A stretch of 64,000 nucleotides of DNA from Actinoallomurus purpureus (GTDB lineage Bacteria; Actinomycetota; Actinomycetes; Streptosporangiales; Streptosporangiaceae): the NCBI RefSeq assembly GCF_024055795.1, contig NZ_JAMXMY010000014.1, positions 62,001 to 126,000 of the forward strand. The letters are read 5' to 3'. Below, one piece after another: positions 62,485 through 64,000 of the stretch; position 1 is the stretch's first letter; every line of letters begins with the position of its first letter. A model generated the notes under the pieces. That model was not told the DNA's origin, did not search any database, and worked only from the letters and a program-made list of their open reading frames with translations. Position numbers and translations under genes: made by a program.

Positions 62485-62958
62485 TCAGCGCCGTCTGTTC
62501 TTGGGGCGGCTGCGCTTGGGCGCAGTCGGCCGGGCCGGCGGCCGGCGTTGTGACACGCCGCCTCTGCAACGTGACGCCGCGTTTACCTGCCTTACAGAAC
62601 TACGACGAGGAGTCGACTGCTCGCCGTTTCCGAGTGGGAACGATGCGTGAGCGGAAGCGACGAGCCAGGCGATGACTACAGAGATCAGCGATCCTGCAAG
62701 CAGCCTTGGCAGTCCATGCAGCGACATCTGGAAGTGGCCGGTGATCGTGCAGAGCACCGGGGGGGATCCGTCGGTCGACGTCTCGTGACCTACTACCATG
62801 GAGTACGTCGGCAAGCTAACCACCAGGTTGTTGTTGGGATCGCGAGTCGGCGAGAGGGCGGCACCGTCTGGTTTGGCAACTGGGGCGGTGCCGCTCTTTC
62901 TGTTTACTCGGTTCTTTTTGTTTACCTTGCCTTGTTTCGGTGGGGGATGCGGTGCCAA
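62485..62958 (-). CDS. Small membrane protein, uncertain
   Basis: The 157-residue frame has a basic N-terminus, one membrane helix (LLAGSLISVVIAWLVASAHA) and an Arg-rich C-terminus. CAGGAGGAG lies just ahead of a TTG start, which argues for expression, but no homology was recognised and the arginine-rich end could be a shadow effect. Confidence 0.4.
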   Translation of the reverse strand: MAPHPPPKQGKVNKKNRVNRKSGTAPVAKPDGAALSPTRDPNNNLVVSLPTYSMVVGHETSTDGSPPVLCTITGHFQMSLHGLPRLLAGSLISVVIAWLVASAHASFPLGNGEQSTPRRSSVRQVNAASRCRGGVSQRRPPARPTAPKRSRPKNRRR

Positions 62959-64000
62959 AGGGCTCCTCCTGAGCGTGAGTCGCTTCTGGGCTGAGGTCCG
63001 CGCAAACGCGCGTCGCCCGCAAAGCCGGGTCTCTTAATCATGCGGGCGCTGGACGCAGAGTACACCTCCTAATTAGCGACATGCTCGGACAATTGCGTCT
63101 CCCGCGACAGGAGTTCCAAAGCGCCCTCGTCCGAACAAGTCGACGATACTAGCCCGATCCAAGCAAGTCGTACGAGCCAAACGCAACAGCCCCGCTAGGG
63201 GTGTCACTCTCCGTAAGGATGGTGCAGGTGGATGCTGTTCGGTGAGGAAGTCGCACACTCTCGCCAAGACGACGACTCGCCTACTTGGCAAACGGGCGCT
63301 ATGCACTCGATGGAGCCTCGGCTTGCTCTATCGGAGGACATCTGCGTGCTGAGTCCTGCGTACGTCGTTAAGACAATCTCCGATTTCGGAGAGTAATAGA
63401 TCTCCGAATCTGATAACTGGCGGTAACATTAACCAAGGAAATGCGGCTTTATAGCCGCTTTGCTTCAGGCGTCGAGGGGTGTCGCGAGGGCGGTGCTTCG
63501 GGCGCCGTCGAATGTTGCGTGGCTCTACAGTGAGGCGGGACCGCAGTCATCGTGGATTGTCAACTTGATCGGCGCTGGTAATCCTTGTGAGCGTGTCAAG
63601 ATCTGACCGTGTGAGACTAATCACAGCCCCCTGGTAACTGTGAGTAGTCGGTGTGGGCCTTGGCGAGCGCGGCGCTCACCGGTCGAGAGACCGCGATCGC
63701 TGACCCACCGGGGCTCCGGGTCGACCGCTGGACTCCGCGTGCGGGTCTTCCCTGCTGTCGTTGCGGACGGGTGCGGTTAGGGCAAGGTAACTCGACTGGT
63801 ACCTGACCCGGTCTACCTAGTCACATTGGCGGACCTCCGGATCTTGACCACGCCCATGAACGCCCACCACGACACGGCGCTGATCGTCCCCTCGCTGTAG
63901 ATGGCCGTCTACCGCCGCCTGCGGCGGTGTGGGCAGACAGCGTGATCTTTGAGTCGGGCAATGGCAGCGATTACACCGCCGCCAAACGGCGCGGCGCGCC
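62959..64000. other. Non-coding end of the window
   Basis: No supportable gene was found in these 1042 bases. The AT-rich section at 63340-63440 contains the inverted repeats at 63377-63407. Small reverse frames such as 63073-63306 lack family patterns. It may include the edge of the island. Confidence 0.4.
63377..63407. repeat. Triple inverted repeat TCTCCGA
   Basis: TCTCCGA-TT-TCGGAGA (63377-63392) is a perfect 7-2-7 palindrome, followed after eight bases by another TCTCCGA (63401-63407). The surroundings are AT-rich. It could be a regulator site, a recombination site or a terminator of a gene to the right. Confidence 0.5.

Noticed and set aside
63073-63306. Reverse 77-codon frame near the right end
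   Set aside because: No recognised family, no good ribosome site.
63400-64000. Possible tRNA or integrase attachment site at the island edge
   Set aside because: I looked for a cloverleaf and a CCA-type end and found none.

Overview
The window looks like chromosomal DNA of a high-GC actinomycete, probably from the Streptosporangiales or a neighbouring order. The left 40 kb is very GC-rich with GTG and ATG starts, and it holds Methyltransf_19-type, Lsr2-type, choice-of-anchor C and CU044_5270-type proteins that are typical of such organisms. No rRNA, tRNA or CRISPR array was recognised. The right third (about 43-63.5 kb) is visibly less GC-rich and is a mobile-looking defence island.

Left, 1-9.7 kb: a sugar-use locus. 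A zinc alcohol dehydrogenase (cut by the window edge) and an enolase-superfamily sugar-acid dehydratase run leftward behind a LacI regulator. Running rightward are a ChvE/MmsA/MmsB-type monosaccharide ABC transporter, a second LacI paralog and a galactose-1-phosphate uridylyltransferase. LacI-type palindromes lie in front of both arms, so the arms are probably co-regulated by galactose or a related sugar.

9.8-36.5 kb: ordinary accessory chromosome. It has an ArsR/SRPBCC pair, a membrane J-domain protein, a Methyltransf_19 protein, two alpha/beta hydrolases next to a divergent two-component pair, several secreted proteins (a C39-like peptidase with beta-propeller-like repeats, a phosphodiester glycosidase-metallophosphoesterase, a choice-of-anchor C protein), a TetR/membrane-protein operon with two clear operators, and an ECF sigma/CU044_5270 pair. 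From 31 to 34 kb there are transposase tails and short repeats around small enzymes, then a quinone oxidoreductase/HxlR divergon.

37-43 kb: a probable polymorphic toxin with an adjacent immunity candidate, two conserved hypotheticals, and a DUF2075-type helicase with a nuclease-like N-terminus.

43.2-62.4 kb: the defence island. An EVE-like/PD-(D/E)XK protein sits between two decayed GH88/GH105-like gene relics. A DGQHR-domain protein and an HNH endonuclease form a two-gene unit. The DNA phosphorothioation core follows: dndBCDE leftward and dndA divergent, with a perfect 16-bp palindrome between them. A second leftward operon encodes a PLD-nuclease/SF2 helicase, a 62-residue protein, an SMC/DndD-like ATPase, a Dnd-associated protein 4-like protein and a phosphorothioation-associated methyltransferase-like protein. 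An Lsr2-domain protein stands at its head. No DndF, DndG or DndH homologue was recognised, so the second operon is the most likely restriction arm. The last 1.5 kb shows no convincing gene apart from one weak small membrane protein.
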